Below are positions 45,954-54,789 of a DNA stretch of 64,000 bases, piece after piece. The position numbers and the translations under genes were made by a program. Every line of letters begins with the position of its first letter. Position 1 is the stretch's first letter. The notes below the pieces were generated by a model. The model made no database searches, was not told the origin of the DNA, and was given only the letters and a program-made list of their open reading frames with translations. The DNA lies in the NCBI RefSeq assembly GCF_004114975.1, contig NZ_CP030052.1:434001-498000 (forward strand), in the 5' to 3' direction. Origin of the DNA: Bradyrhizobium guangdongense. GTDB lineage: Bacteria; Pseudomonadota; Alphaproteobacteria; Rhizobiales; Xanthobacteraceae.

Positions 45954-47303
45954 ATGACGAAAATAACAAAATTGGAGGGAACTTTGGTTGACACGACTTT
46001 TCGTCCGGCCGCGCCGGAGGCAATCCCTTCGACGAAGCTCAACGGCGTCAAGATCGGCCCGTTGCCAATCAGCATATACGTCGGAGCGGCCATCGTCTGT
46101 GCTGCCGCGGTTTACTCTGGAAAGCTCCCGAACGATGTGATCGGCGGTCTCCTGGTCCTCATGCTGCTCGGCTTTCTGCTGGGCAAGCTTGGCCAGACGA
46201 TACCGGTTCTCAAGCAGATCGGTGGGACCGCGATCCTATGCCTGTTCGTTCCGGCAGCACTGGTAAGCTATGGCTTGATGCCGGATGCCGCCCTTAAAGC
46301 AATCACCACGACGTTCCGGACCGCCAATTTTCAATACTTCTTCATCGCCTGTCTCGTCGCAGGCTCAATCCTCGGAATGCCCTACCGCGTCTTGGTTCAA
46401 GGCTTCATCCGCATGTTCGTTCCGCTTCTGATCGGGACCATTGCCGCCGTCTCGGCCGGCATTCTGGTCGGGCTGGCATTCGGGTATACTCCCAAGGACA
46501 CGTTCTTCTTCATCATCATTCCGATCGTCGGCGGCGGCCTTGCCGAGGGCGTATTGCCGCTCTCCATTGCTTATTCCGAGATCTTGCAGCGGCCGCAAGC
46601 CGATCTTGTCGCACACATGGTGCCTGCGGCATTGCTCGGCAACGTGGTCGCAATCGTTTGCGCCGGGCTTCTTGCGCGCCTTGGCGAGAGACGGCGCGAT
46701 CTGAGCGGGCAGGGCATGCTGGTCAAGACCGGCGACAATGACATCCTAGGCGACGTGCGGCCCGATCGGCCTATTGATCTCGGATTGCTGGGAGCAGGTA
46801 TGGTGCTGTCCTGCGGTCTATTCGTGCTTGGCATGACCCTAGCGCCATTTACAGGGATACCTGGACCGATCATGATGATCATCGCGGCGGTCGCGTTGAA
46901 GCTGACCAAGATCCTACCGAACGAGATGGAGCTCGGCGCCTACCAGATCAACAAGTTCATGTCGACCAACCTGACCTTTGCGATCCTCGTCGCCATGGGC
47001 GCATTGCTGGTCAAATGGGAACAACTCGTCGCCTCCTTCAACCCGGGATACATCATGATCTGCACCGCGACCGTGCTGGCCATGATTGCCTCCGGCTTTT
47101 ATGTCGGCAAGTGGCTAAACATGTATCCGGTCGAGGCTGCGATCGTCACCGCCTGCCATTCGGGACTGGGCGGCACCGGGGATGTTGCCATCCTTGGCGC
47201 CGCCGATCGCATGGGCCTCATGGCATTCGCCCAGATCGCCACTCGTGTCGGCGGGGCGATCATGATTGTGATCGCGACCCTGCTGCTGAAGTCGCTATCC
47301 TGA
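45954..47303 (+). CDS. 2-hydroxycarboxylate transporter family protein (CitS/CimH-like symporter)
   Basis: 449 residues with about eleven membrane segments. The two re-entrant loops of the 2HCT family are recognisable, each with a GGxG-type motif: IPIVGGGLAEGVLPLS and CHSGLGGTGDVAIL. Members are sodium- or proton-coupled symporters of citrate, malate or citramalate in the inner membrane. The listed start is the ATG at 45954, but GGAGGG lies directly before an in-frame TTG at 45984, which may be the real start. It fits between an aconitase-type hydro-lyase and exported enzymes, and presumably imports their common substrate. Confidence 0.88.
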   Translation: MTKITKLEGTLVDTTFRPAAPEAIPSTKLNGVKIGPLPISIYVGAAIVCAAAVYSGKLPNDVIGGLLVLMLLGFLLGKLGQTIPVLKQIGGTAILCLFVPAALVSYGLMPDAALKAITTTFRTANFQYFFIACLVAGSILGMPYRVLVQGFIRMFVPLLIGTIAAVSAGILVGLAFGYTPKDTFFFIIIPIVGGGLAEGVLPLSIAYSEILQRPQADLVAHMVPAALLGNVVAIVCAGLLARLGERRRDLSGQGMLVKTGDNDILGDVRPDRPIDLGLLGAGMVLSCGLFVLGMTLAPFTGIPGPIMMIIAAVALKLTKILPNEMELGAYQINKFMSTNLTFAILVAMGALLVKWEQLVASFNPGYIMICTATVLAMIASGFYVGKWLNMYPVEAAIVTACHSGLGGTGDVAILGAADRMGLMAFAQIATRVGGAIMIVIATLLLKSLS

Positions 47304-47327
47304 TCTGGCGTGTTGGAGATGCAACAA

Positions 47328-48542
47328 ATGGATCGGCGCGACTTTACAAAGGCCCTATTGGCCATGTCCGCCAGCGCTGGCATGTCAGGTGCAGCGGTCG
47401 CGGAGCAGGAGCCAAGCGGCGGCGTCCCTTCGCTTGCCGTGCGCGTCAACGACAAGATCAGGCTGGGTGGCCAACGCAACTTCGACAGAGGACCGGTGAC
47501 CTCGCGGCAGAACATGCAGTGGCACCAGCGGTGGGGCATTCGCTATCTCGATGTCTCGCTGGAGACGAGAAACGCCGCTCCGGACGTCTTTGGAAGCGAT
47601 ACGCCCGACGAGGGTGCGCTTGCTCGCGCTCAGGCGCTCGGCACGGGCATGGGAGGCGCGCGGCTTCAGCCCACCACGCGCTGGAGCCTCGAAGGCATGA
47701 TGCGCATCGCCGACACGCTGCAGAAAAACGATCTCATCTGGGAGAGCATCCGGATGGATTCGGCGTACATCGCGATGGCGCCGGGGCCGGAACGCGACCG
47801 TTATCTGGATCTGATTTGCGAAAACGTCCAAACCGCCGGCCGCGCCGGGGTCAAGATCATCAGCTATCATTGGAATTTGACCCCGATCCGGCGCAATCGC
47901 AAAGTTCAGGGCCGTGGTGGGTCGGAATACGACGCGTTCAAGCTAGAAGACAATTGGCGCGACCTCCCGCCGACCCCTGCAGGCCGTGTCTCAGCGGACG
48001 ACTATTGGGAGCGCCTGCATGTTTGGGCGTCCCGCGTCATCCCCGTGGCCGCGGAGAGCGGGGTCAAAATGGCTTGCCACCCCTACGATCCGGGCGGCCT
48101 GCCTCTCGGCTATCTCGGTGTCGACAGCTTCGATGCCGGCGATTATGCGAACGCGCTGCTCAAATACGAGAAGCTGTACGATTCACCTCATAATGGCTTT
48201 CAATACGATACCGGGGTCTCACGGGAATCGATGCCTGAAGGGGTTGATCAGCTTGCGCTGTTATACGGTTTGATCAAGAGAAAGAAGATTCATCAGATCC
48301 ACTTCCGCAATGTCCGCGCCAGCCAGAACGACTTCGTCGAGGTCTATCATGACGAGGGCGATGTGGACTTGTTCAACATCATTCGCCTGCTTCGCGACAG
48401 CGGCGGCTCACTGCTGGCCGATCATAGTCCGCGTCATCAGGATGATCCCTCTTACGTGATAGGCTTTGCGTTCGCAAACGGCTACATTCTCGGCCTCCTG
48501 CGCGCTGCCCATGAAGAGGCGCTCAAGTCCATCGCACGATAG
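47328..48542 (+). CDS. Tat-exported mannonate dehydratase-like protein (UxuA/xylose isomerase-like barrel)
   Basis: 404 residues. The N-terminus MDRRDFTKALLAMSASAG is a twin-arginine signal, so the protein should be folded in the cytosol and exported. The body resembles UxuA: MACHPYDPGGLPLGYLGVDS (UxuA has a similar metal-site HPDDPP loop), KKIHQIHFRNVR and DVDLFNIIRLLRDSGG. UxuA removes water from D-mannonate in the cytosol; an exported relative is unusual and its substrate is unknown. GGAG lies nine bases before the ATG at 47328. It follows the symporter gene by 24 bp and precedes the lipase gene by six bases. Confidence 0.78.
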   Translation: MDRRDFTKALLAMSASAGMSGAAVAEQEPSGGVPSLAVRVNDKIRLGGQRNFDRGPVTSRQNMQWHQRWGIRYLDVSLETRNAAPDVFGSDTPDEGALARAQALGTGMGGARLQPTTRWSLEGMMRIADTLQKNDLIWESIRMDSAYIAMAPGPERDRYLDLICENVQTAGRAGVKIISYHWNLTPIRRNRKVQGRGGSEYDAFKLEDNWRDLPPTPAGRVSADDYWERLHVWASRVIPVAAESGVKMACHPYDPGGLPLGYLGVDSFDAGDYANALLKYEKLYDSPHNGFQYDTGVSRESMPEGVDQLALLYGLIKRKKIHQIHFRNVRASQNDFVEVYHDEGDVDLFNIIRLLRDSGGSLLADHSPRHQDDPSYVIGFAFANGYILGLLRAAHEEALKSIAR

Positions 48543-48548
48543 CCCGTT

Positions 48549-49871
48549 ATGGAACCAGATCGGATGAAGAAAATGAACAGGCTGCTAAAGCTCAATCCCA
48601 ACAGGTTCACAATGAAGTCGGTGCTCGCAATCTCGATCCTTTCGGCCTTGGCATTATCCGAGGCCTTCGCGCAGAACACCGCGCTGCCGACTGGCCCCCA
48701 ATGGGGCGATCAAAACCTATCGGCTTTTTATCGTTGGACCGATCCGCTGCCCACAAGGCCGGGCGTGATGCTGCGTGAAGAGCCAATGAAGGCCCAGCCG
48801 GAGATCACGAAAGCGGCTCTCGCCGAACGCATTCTCTACAGTTCGACGGATGTACGTTGGCACGCCGGGATCGTACCGGTGAGCGGGACACTGTATCTGC
48901 CGGTTGGAGAACCGCCGGCCGGAGGCTGGCCCCTCGTGGCCTGGGCTCATGGCACGCTGGGCGTTGCGGACGTGTGCGCGCCGTCCTGGGCCGGGCACAA
49001 GCCGCGCGATGCAACCTACATCCAAAAATGGCTAGAGAATGGGTTTGCGGTCGTTGCCACCGATTACCAGGGTCTCGGCGGTCCCGGCCCGCATCCTTAC
49101 CTGATCTGGGAAGCTGAAGGGCATTCCGTGCTCGATGCCGTCCGGGCAGCGCGCGCCGCCCATGGCGACAAGCTCGCTCCCAAGGTCTTCATCAGTGGTC
49201 AGTCGCAAGGCTCAGGCGCAGCTTTGGGCGCAACAACGGTCGCACCGAACTATGCGCCAGATGTACCCTTGCTCGCCACAGTCGCCACAGGGGTCGTGTC
49301 GACCTTTCCCGACGGCCCTTACCGGCCTGCGGAGGCATTCAAGGTTGGCTCGCCGATTTACCTCACCCTCATGATGCTCGGCGGTTCGCTTCCCGATGAG
49401 GCACCCCCCGTAGACAACCTCGTGACTGACAAGGGAAGGCTCGTCTTACGCGCAGCACGAGAAGGCTGCACCGGCGAGATGCGCGCGATCGCGCAGAAAG
49501 ATACTGTCACCGCCGACAACGCCTATGTCCAACCGATCGCGAACATCGAAGCGAGCCTTGCGTCTCCGACCGACATGAAGCCCGTGCGGCTGCCGGTGCC
49601 CGTTCTGCTTGGCACGGGTCTGGCCGATTCAGTACTGCCGCCCCGTCGCCAATATGCAGCCGTGGCGGCCTTATGCTCGGCCGGAAACGAGGTCGTTTGG
49701 AACACCTATCCTGGTGCCACTCACAACGGGGGCCTGATTGCCGCTTTCCCGGACGCATTGGCGTTCTTCAAACAGACACTTGAAGGCAAAAAGACGCCAA
49801 GCAACTGCGCGCGCATTACCGAGCCGGGGCTTCCGACGACACCGGCGCCTGGTATACCCTTCAATGACTGA
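48549..49871 (+). CDS. Secreted alpha/beta hydrolase (secretory lipase-like)
   Basis: 440 residues. The signal peptide is MKSVLAISILSALALSEAFA, preceded by a dispensable 21-residue extension, so an internal ATG at 48612 could be the start. The nucleophile elbow is GQSQG within VFISGQSQGSGAALG, and the oxyanion region is WAHGTLGVADVCAPS. A histidine in NTYPGATHNGGL closes the triad. The layout with a cap of about 100 residues between nucleophile and acid matches the LIP/secretory lipase family. In this operon it may release the acid taken up by the symporter from an ester outside the cell. Last gene of the operon, followed by a hairpin. Confidence 0.85.
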   Translation: MEPDRMKKMNRLLKLNPNRFTMKSVLAISILSALALSEAFAQNTALPTGPQWGDQNLSAFYRWTDPLPTRPGVMLREEPMKAQPEITKAALAERILYSSTDVRWHAGIVPVSGTLYLPVGEPPAGGWPLVAWAHGTLGVADVCAPSWAGHKPRDATYIQKWLENGFAVVATDYQGLGGPGPHPYLIWEAEGHSVLDAVRAARAAHGDKLAPKVFISGQSQGSGAALGATTVAPNYAPDVPLLATVATGVVSTFPDGPYRPAEAFKVGSPIYLTLMMLGGSLPDEAPPVDNLVTDKGRLVLRAAREGCTGEMRAIAQKDTVTADNAYVQPIANIEASLASPTDMKPVRLPVPVLLGTGLADSVLPPRRQYAAVAALCSAGNEVVWNTYPGATHNGGLIAAFPDALAFFKQTLEGKKTPSNCARITEPGLPTTPAPGIPFND

Positions 49872-49893
49872 CTAGCGGTTCTTTGCATCTTAG

Positions 49894-49919
49894 CGCATCG
49901 GTTTGCACGAACCGATGCG
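49894..49919 (+). terminator. Possible terminator hairpin of the lipase operon
   Basis: CGCATCGGTT and AACCGATGCG pair perfectly around TGCACG, 22 bp after the lipase stop. The T-run expected of an intrinsic terminator is missing, so termination is likely but not proven. The rest of the gap to 50153 holds no gene. Confidence 0.5.
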
Positions 49920-50153
49920 ATCCAAGCCAGGCAGTCCTTTCTGAGAAGCTCTGGGCTGCCGGTTTGACCTGCGCCTTCGGCTAAATTGAGCCCCTTCCAA
50001 GTGCGCCAGGGGAGGCTTTCGTTGGGTTAGTCTCGTCGAGCGCGATCCTTTCGATTTCTAGCGCTCGCGCCCGTGACGACCGGCGGCTTATTTCTTGTTT
50101 CTTATCGGTCGGCATATGCCGCGACCGTCTCTCCGCTCTTGAGGTAGAAAGCC

Positions 50154-50474
50154 ATGTCAGGAACTTTAGCCATCGTCGCGCGCTTTGTCGCGAAGGCGGG
50201 TTGTGAGGAGGAATTGAGGGCTACACTACTAGAGGCTGCGGCAATCGCCCTGGCGGAGGAGCCTGGCTGTCGTCGCTTCGAAATCCTGCAGGCGGTTAAT
50301 CCTGATGGCGTGGTGCTGCCGGATACTTTCATGTCCAATGAACTCTTCGACGACTACGAGGCCGTCGAGGCGCACCGTAACTCCAGGCACGCTCCCGTCC
50401 GCAAGGCTCGGATCCGTGCTCTTGTGTCGAGCCAGACCCGGATCGAGATGGGCGCTGTGATTGATGAAGTCTGA
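50154..50474 (+). CDS. Antibiotic biosynthesis monooxygenase (ABM)-domain protein
   Basis: 106 residues, one ABM/dimeric ferredoxin-like domain. It has LAIVARFVAKAGCEEELRA and CRRFEILQAVNPDGVVLPDT, then FMSNELFDDYEAVEAHRNS, the pattern of YgiN/LsrG-like proteins. Members oxidise quinol-type substrates without a cofactor or serve as small isomerases. GAGGT lies before the ATG. It is followed by an aldo/keto reductase on the same strand after about 80 bp, a pairing that suggests handling of carbonyl or quinone compounds. Confidence 0.8.
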   Translation: MSGTLAIVARFVAKAGCEEELRATLLEAAAIALAEEPGCRRFEILQAVNPDGVVLPDTFMSNELFDDYEAVEAHRNSRHAPVRKARIRALVSSQTRIEMGAVIDEV

Positions 50475-50557
50475 TGACGCTCCCCCGAGATCGAGCATCC
50501 AAAATGAGCCGCTTTGCAACGAGGCAAGCACAGGGTGCTTATGGCTAGGACAATGTG

Positions 50558-51589
50558 ATGGAACATAGGGGTGTCGGCCGTTCAGGGCTGAGGATCCCAG
50601 CCCTGGCCTTTGGGACAGCGACTTTCGGCGGTGGGAACGAGTTCTTTCGCAAGTGGGGCACGACCGATCTATCGGAGGCCCGACGGCTCGTCGACATATG
50701 CCTCGATGCGGGGCTGAATCTCTTTGACACCGCCGACGTCTACTCGATGGGCGCGGCGGAAGAAATCCTCGGAAAGGCTCTGGGCTCACGCCGATCGCAG
50801 GCCCTGATCGCCACCAAGCTCGGCTACCGCTCGCATAGCGGGCCGAACGGAATGGGGGCGAGCCGGCAGCACATCATAATGGCGTGCGAGGCCTCGCTGA
50901 AGCGACTTGGCTGCGATCACCTCGACCTGCTGCAACTCCACGGCTATGACGAAAATACACCGATCGAGGAAACACTGCGCGCCTTCGAGGAACTGATCAA
51001 GGCCGGGAAGGTCCGCTATATTGGGGCGTCTAACTTCTCCGGATGGCAGCTGGCCAAGATGGCCACCACCGCTGACTGGCTTGGCTTGCCGCGCCCCATC
51101 TCGCATCAGGTCCACTATTCCTTGCTGTGCAGGGACTATGAACACGAATTGATGCCCGCGGGTTTCGATCAGGGCATAGGCGCCATCATATGGAGCCCGC
51201 TATCCGGCGGCAAGCTTAGCGGCAAGATCAGCCGTGACCGGCCGCCGCAGGCCGACAGCCGAGCGGCGAAATTCGGAGGCCTGACCGAGCGCGACGCCAA
51301 GCTCTTTGACATCGTGGATGCGCTCAACGATATCGCGCAGGAGCGCGGGACAAGCGCGTCTCAAGTTGCGATCAATTGGCTACTCGCCCGGCCAACCGTC
51401 TCAAGTGTCGTCATTGGCGCCCGCACGGCCGAACAGCTCGTTGAAAACATCGCAGCCCTCGACTGGCAACTTTCCATCAAGGAGGTGGAGCGCTTGAACC
51501 AAGTGAGCGCCTCGCCAGCACCCTATCCCTATTCACATCAGTCTATGTTCCCTGAATTACTTCGTCCGCTCAGCGGAATCTCTCGGTAA
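50558..51589 (+). CDS. Aldo/keto reductase
   Basis: 343 residues, TIM-barrel AKR. The catalytic tetrad is visible: Asp in FDTADVY, Tyr in the same segment, Lys in IATKLGYRS, and His in LLQLHGYDE. SPLSGGKLSGK and VVIGARTAEQLVENI mark the NADPH-binding end. It is of the YdjG/YghZ-like group that reduces aldehydes, methylglyoxal or sugar carbonyls. ATG at 50558 is chosen; GTG three bases upstream is possible. It converges on the aldose epimerase gene 146 bp away. Confidence 0.9.
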   Translation: MEHRGVGRSGLRIPALAFGTATFGGGNEFFRKWGTTDLSEARRLVDICLDAGLNLFDTADVYSMGAAEEILGKALGSRRSQALIATKLGYRSHSGPNGMGASRQHIIMACEASLKRLGCDHLDLLQLHGYDENTPIEETLRAFEELIKAGKVRYIGASNFSGWQLAKMATTADWLGLPRPISHQVHYSLLCRDYEHELMPAGFDQGIGAIIWSPLSGGKLSGKISRDRPPQADSRAAKFGGLTERDAKLFDIVDALNDIAQERGTSASQVAINWLLARPTVSSVVIGARTAEQLVENIAALDWQLSIKEVERLNQVSASPAPYPYSHQSMFPELLRPLSGISR

Positions 51590-51735
51590 TGCATGCAACT
51601 GGCAGGCTAGGGTCTCGCAATGTTTGGCACTTTCGAACAATGCTCGCCTGAACGGTCCATCCCTGCCGGGGCGCGGCGCTTGCAAAGGGAGACCAAATGT
51701 CCGACGCCATCCGCAGCTTTGACCATCCGCGGCTA

Positions 51736-52632
51736 TCAACTCATGGAAATCACAACAGAGCCCTTCAGCTCGTCTCCGGGTTCCAGAATCACAGTTCCAG
51801 TGTCAGCACAACCGCGAGCGAACAGGTTGAACCCGTCCGCAACGTGGCTGACGGGCTCTGCGCATAGATGTGCGGCATCAGCGGGCCGATGCAGCACAAA
51901 ATGCGAAAATGCAGGATCCCCTCGCATTTCAATCCGATCACCATTCGAGCGGTGAATAACGCAGAGCCCGCGCCATCCACTGCGATAAAGCGTCACCTCA
52001 CCGGGCGGCAATGAATCTGCTGTGGGCCCGGCAGAATGGGCATCCGGCAGCGCGGCGAGATAGTCCGTCGTCACGGCCCAGTCGATCGGTGCGTCAAACT
52101 CTATGTTGTCATCGACTTGGTGCTCGAAATAGGGATGCAGGCCGATTCCACCCGGCATCGGCGTCTGCGCCTCGTTTCGAAGATTGAGACAAAATATGGC
52201 ACGCGAGGGTTCAAGTTCGACCTTAAGAGTTGCGCTGAACGCCCAAGGCCAGTCGGCGCCTCCCTTGTGCGAGTATCGCATCGTCACCTGCGATGGCGTC
52301 AGCGAGATCGTCTCCCAAGGCATCCTGTGCGCATGCCCGTGCAACGTATGCGGCAGCGCGTCGGGATGGGCCGCAAGCTCGTACCGCTTACCCTGGAAGA
52401 GAAGAACCCCATCCCTCACGCGGTTGCTATAGGGGACGAGGGGATAGATACCACCCTTGGGCCAGCGCAGTAACTGAGCGGGCTCTACCCCGGCCGGGAA
52501 CGGACGCAAGACCCGTCGCGGCAAGCCGCTACCCTTGCTGCTGCACAGCTCGAGAGAGGTCACGCGTCCGCCAGCGGACGCCGAGAAGCCAAGTCGAGCC
52601 GCACCGGCCGTCAAAAGCTGGTTGGTGATCAT
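51736..52632 (-). CDS. Aldose 1-epimerase family protein
   Basis: 298 residues of the galactose mutarotase-like fold. The substrate-binding His pair appears in PHTLHGHAHRMPW and GGIGLHPYFEHQ, the catalytic Glu in CAEPVSH, and YPLVPYSNRVRDG is a typical early motif. It interconverts anomers of free sugars in the cytosol or periplasm; no signal peptide is seen. It is the last of a minus-strand series that includes a polar amino-acid-type ABC transporter and sugar-acid-type enzymes, so the substrate may be a sugar or sugar acid. Confidence 0.88.
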   Translation of the reverse strand: MITNQLLTAGAARLGFSASAGGRVTSLELCSSKGSGLPRRVLRPFPAGVEPAQLLRWPKGGIYPLVPYSNRVRDGVLLFQGKRYELAAHPDALPHTLHGHAHRMPWETISLTPSQVTMRYSHKGGADWPWAFSATLKVELEPSRAIFCLNLRNEAQTPMPGGIGLHPYFEHQVDDNIEFDAPIDWAVTTDYLAALPDAHSAGPTADSLPPGEVTLYRSGWRGLCVIHRSNGDRIEMRGDPAFSHFVLHRPADAAHLCAEPVSHVADGFNLFARGCADTGTVILEPGDELKGSVVISMS

Positions 52633-52690
52633 AGAACGCCATTCAAACCATTTGAGATGGACCGTTTGAGCGCCCGTTCACTGCCGCAGC

Positions 52691-53425
52691 TTAATGCTCA
52701 GCTGATTCGGCGACGAACGCCGCCAGCTCGGGCGTCGCAGGCATCCGCAGGATGTCCGACGATCCCATTTCGTGCACCTTGCCATCGCGCATATAAATGA
52801 CGCGGTCCGCCACCTTGCGGGCAAAGGCCATTTCATGGGTCACCAGGATCATGGTCATGCCGTCGGCCGCGAGCTGCTCCATGACACGCAACACTTCTCC
52901 CGTAAGCTGCGGGTCGAGCGCTGAAGTCACTTCATCGAACAGCATCAACTTAGGCTCCATGGCAAGGCTGCGGGCAATGGCTACGCGCTGCTGTTGCCCG
53001 CCGGAAAGCTGTTCCGGATAGCAGTCCATCTTCTCCCGCAGCCCCACTTTGGCGATCACAGTATCCGCAATTTCGCGGGCCTGCCGCTGCTTCATGCCTT
53101 TTACCATGCGCGGGGCCAACATGATATTTTCGGCCACGGTCAGGTGCGGGAAGAGGTTATAGCTTTGAAAAACGATTCCGACATCGCGTCTCAAAGACTT
53201 CAAGTCGATGTCGTCATCATGGAGCTCGTGGCCGCAGATCAGCATCGAGCCGCCTTGGATGGTCTCCAGGCGATCCATGCAACGTAGCGCCGTGCTCTTG
53301 CCCGATCCGCTCTGGCCGATGATAGCGGCGACTTCGCCCCTGTTCACCTCAAAGGTGACACCTTTAAGGACTTCCAGCTCGCCAAAGCTCTTGCGCACGT
53401 CCTTTAATTCAACGATTGGCGACAT
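52691..53425 (-). CDS. ABC transporter ATPase, polar amino acid type (GlnQ/HisP-like)
   Basis: 244 residues from MSPIVELKDVRKSF. Walker A IGQSGSGKSTALRCM, signature LSGGQQQRVAIARSLA, Walker B LMLFDEVTSALDP and the H-loop ILVTHEMAFARKVADRV are all intact. The D-loop/TSALD form and length are those of the PAAT family. Its start overlaps the upstream permease by 17 bases. It energises uptake with the two permeases and the binding protein encoded before it. Confidence 0.93.
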   Translation of the reverse strand: MSPIVELKDVRKSFGELEVLKGVTFEVNRGEVAAIIGQSGSGKSTALRCMDRLETIQGGSMLICGHELHDDDIDLKSLRRDVGIVFQSYNLFPHLTVAENIMLAPRMVKGMKQRQAREIADTVIAKVGLREKMDCYPEQLSGGQQQRVAIARSLAMEPKLMLFDEVTSALDPQLTGEVLRVMEQLAADGMTMILVTHEMAFARKVADRVIYMRDGKVHEMGSSDILRMPATPELAAFVAESAEH

Positions 53426-54056
53426 TGAGTTTCCTTTCGAGGGCTCTGCTTTGAACCGACAGCGGATAGCAGATCGCAAAGTACATCAGGGCAGCGATGC
53501 CGAAGTAGAGAAACGGCTCAAATGTTGCGTTGTTGATGATCTTTGCGTTGTAGGAGAGCTCGGCGTATCCGACCACAAGTGAGGCGATCGATGTGTTCTT
53601 GACGATCTGGACCAAGAAGCCGACTGTCGGTGGAATGGCAATGCGCAGAGCTTGCGGCAGGATGACAGCCCTCATGCGCTGCCAGCGCGTCAGGCCGAGG
53701 CACTCTGCGGCTTCCCATTGCGGCTTCGCCACCGCCTGAATGCAGCCGCGCCAGATCTCGCCCAGATAGGCGCTGCTGTAAAGTGTGAGCGCGAAGGTCG
53801 CTGCCGTCAGCGGAGATAAGGAGTCGTAGCCCAAAATGCTCGGCCCGTAAAAGCACAGACCCATGAGGACGAGCAACGGAAGTCCCTGCATGATCTCGAT
53901 ATAGGCCGCCGCCCCGCGCGAAATCGCCCAATTCCGCGAGATGCGTGCCAGAGCGACGATGAAGCCGGCGATGCCGCCAAACAGGAAAGTTAACAGGCTC
54001 AATACGACCGTCGCCCATAGCCCCTGGAGCAACGAGAGAATGTAGGCGCTATTCAT
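53409..54056 (-). CDS. Amino-acid-type ABC transporter permease
   Basis: 215 residues with five membrane segments. The EAA loop of the HisM/GlnP family reads PQWEAAECLGLTRWQRMRAV and is followed by ILPQALRIAIPP. YIEIMQGLPLLVLMGLCFYG is the usual motif after segment 2. It forms a heterodimer with the next permease. Its stop overlaps the ATPase start, and it begins 15 bp after the other permease gene. Confidence 0.92.
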   Translation of the reverse strand: MNSAYILSLLQGLWATVVLSLLTFLFGGIAGFIVALARISRNWAISRGAAAYIEIMQGLPLLVLMGLCFYGPSILGYDSLSPLTAATFALTLYSSAYLGEIWRGCIQAVAKPQWEAAECLGLTRWQRMRAVILPQALRIAIPPTVGFLVQIVKNTSIASLVVGYAELSYNAKIINNATFEPFLYFGIAALMYFAICYPLSVQSRALERKLNVANR

Positions 54057-54071
54057 CTGCTATCTCCATGC

Positions 54072-54755
54072 TCACAGCGGGGTTCCGAGCTTGCGGCGGC
54101 GAGGAAACATCGCAAGCCCGAGGAGAGCAAAACCCCCACGTACCAGTATGGCGAGACCTAGATAGATGCCGCCGAGCACGACGAAGATTTCGAAATTGCG
54201 ATAAGTCTCGCTCTGGATACGGTTAGAGATCCCGAATAGCTCCTCAACGCCAACCGAGGACACGATGCTCGAGGCCAGCATCAACAGAACATACTGGCTC
54301 GACAGCGCCGGATAGACGCGCTCCAGCGCTGGCCGAATAATCACATGCAGATAGGTTTGGGTGCGCGACAGTCCAAGGCAGGTCGCCGCCTCAAGCTGGC
54401 CGCGATGGATCGATTCAATGCCCGCACGCACGATCTCAGTCGTATAAGCTCCGATATTGACCGTCAGCGCGATGGTCGCACCAACCAGGATGGGCAACCG
54501 AATTCCCATGCTCGCAATGCCAAAGATTAGGAAGTAGCACTGCACGAGCAGCGGCGTATTGCGGATGAACTCCACATACAAGGAGACGATCCAACGGGCC
54601 CAGGTTGGCCCGCCGGTCCGGACCACGGCGCAGGCACCACCTAAAAGGATGCCGAACACCGTGCAGAATAAAGTGAGCCGTAGCGTCGTCCAGATACCCT
54701 CCAACAGGAGCGGCCAATAAGCCAGCACGGCTGCGAAGTCGAAATTGTAAGTCAT
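54072..54755 (-). CDS. Amino-acid-type ABC transporter permease
   Basis: 227 residues, five to six membrane segments. The EAA loop reads GQLEAATCLGLSRTQTYLHV and then IIRPALERVYPA. LYVEFIRNTPLLVQCYFLIF is the matching early motif. It pairs with the downstream permease. It follows the binding-protein gene by about 35 bp. Confidence 0.92.
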   Translation of the reverse strand: MTYNFDFAAVLAYWPLLLEGIWTTLRLTLFCTVFGILLGGACAVVRTGGPTWARWIVSLYVEFIRNTPLLVQCYFLIFGIASMGIRLPILVGATIALTVNIGAYTTEIVRAGIESIHRGQLEAATCLGLSRTQTYLHVIIRPALERVYPALSSQYVLLMLASSIVSSVGVEELFGISNRIQSETYRNFEIFVVLGGIYLGLAILVRGGFALLGLAMFPRRRKLGTPL

Positions 54756-54789
54756 AGGACTTTGCTCGTTTCAAGGGCCGTAGGCCATG

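Noticed and set aside
47015..48193. 392-codon plus-strand frame overlapping the symporter and UxuA-like genes.
   Set aside because: It is out of frame with both recognised proteins, and its translation is Arg/His-rich and low in hydrophobic residues, typical of a frame shadow.
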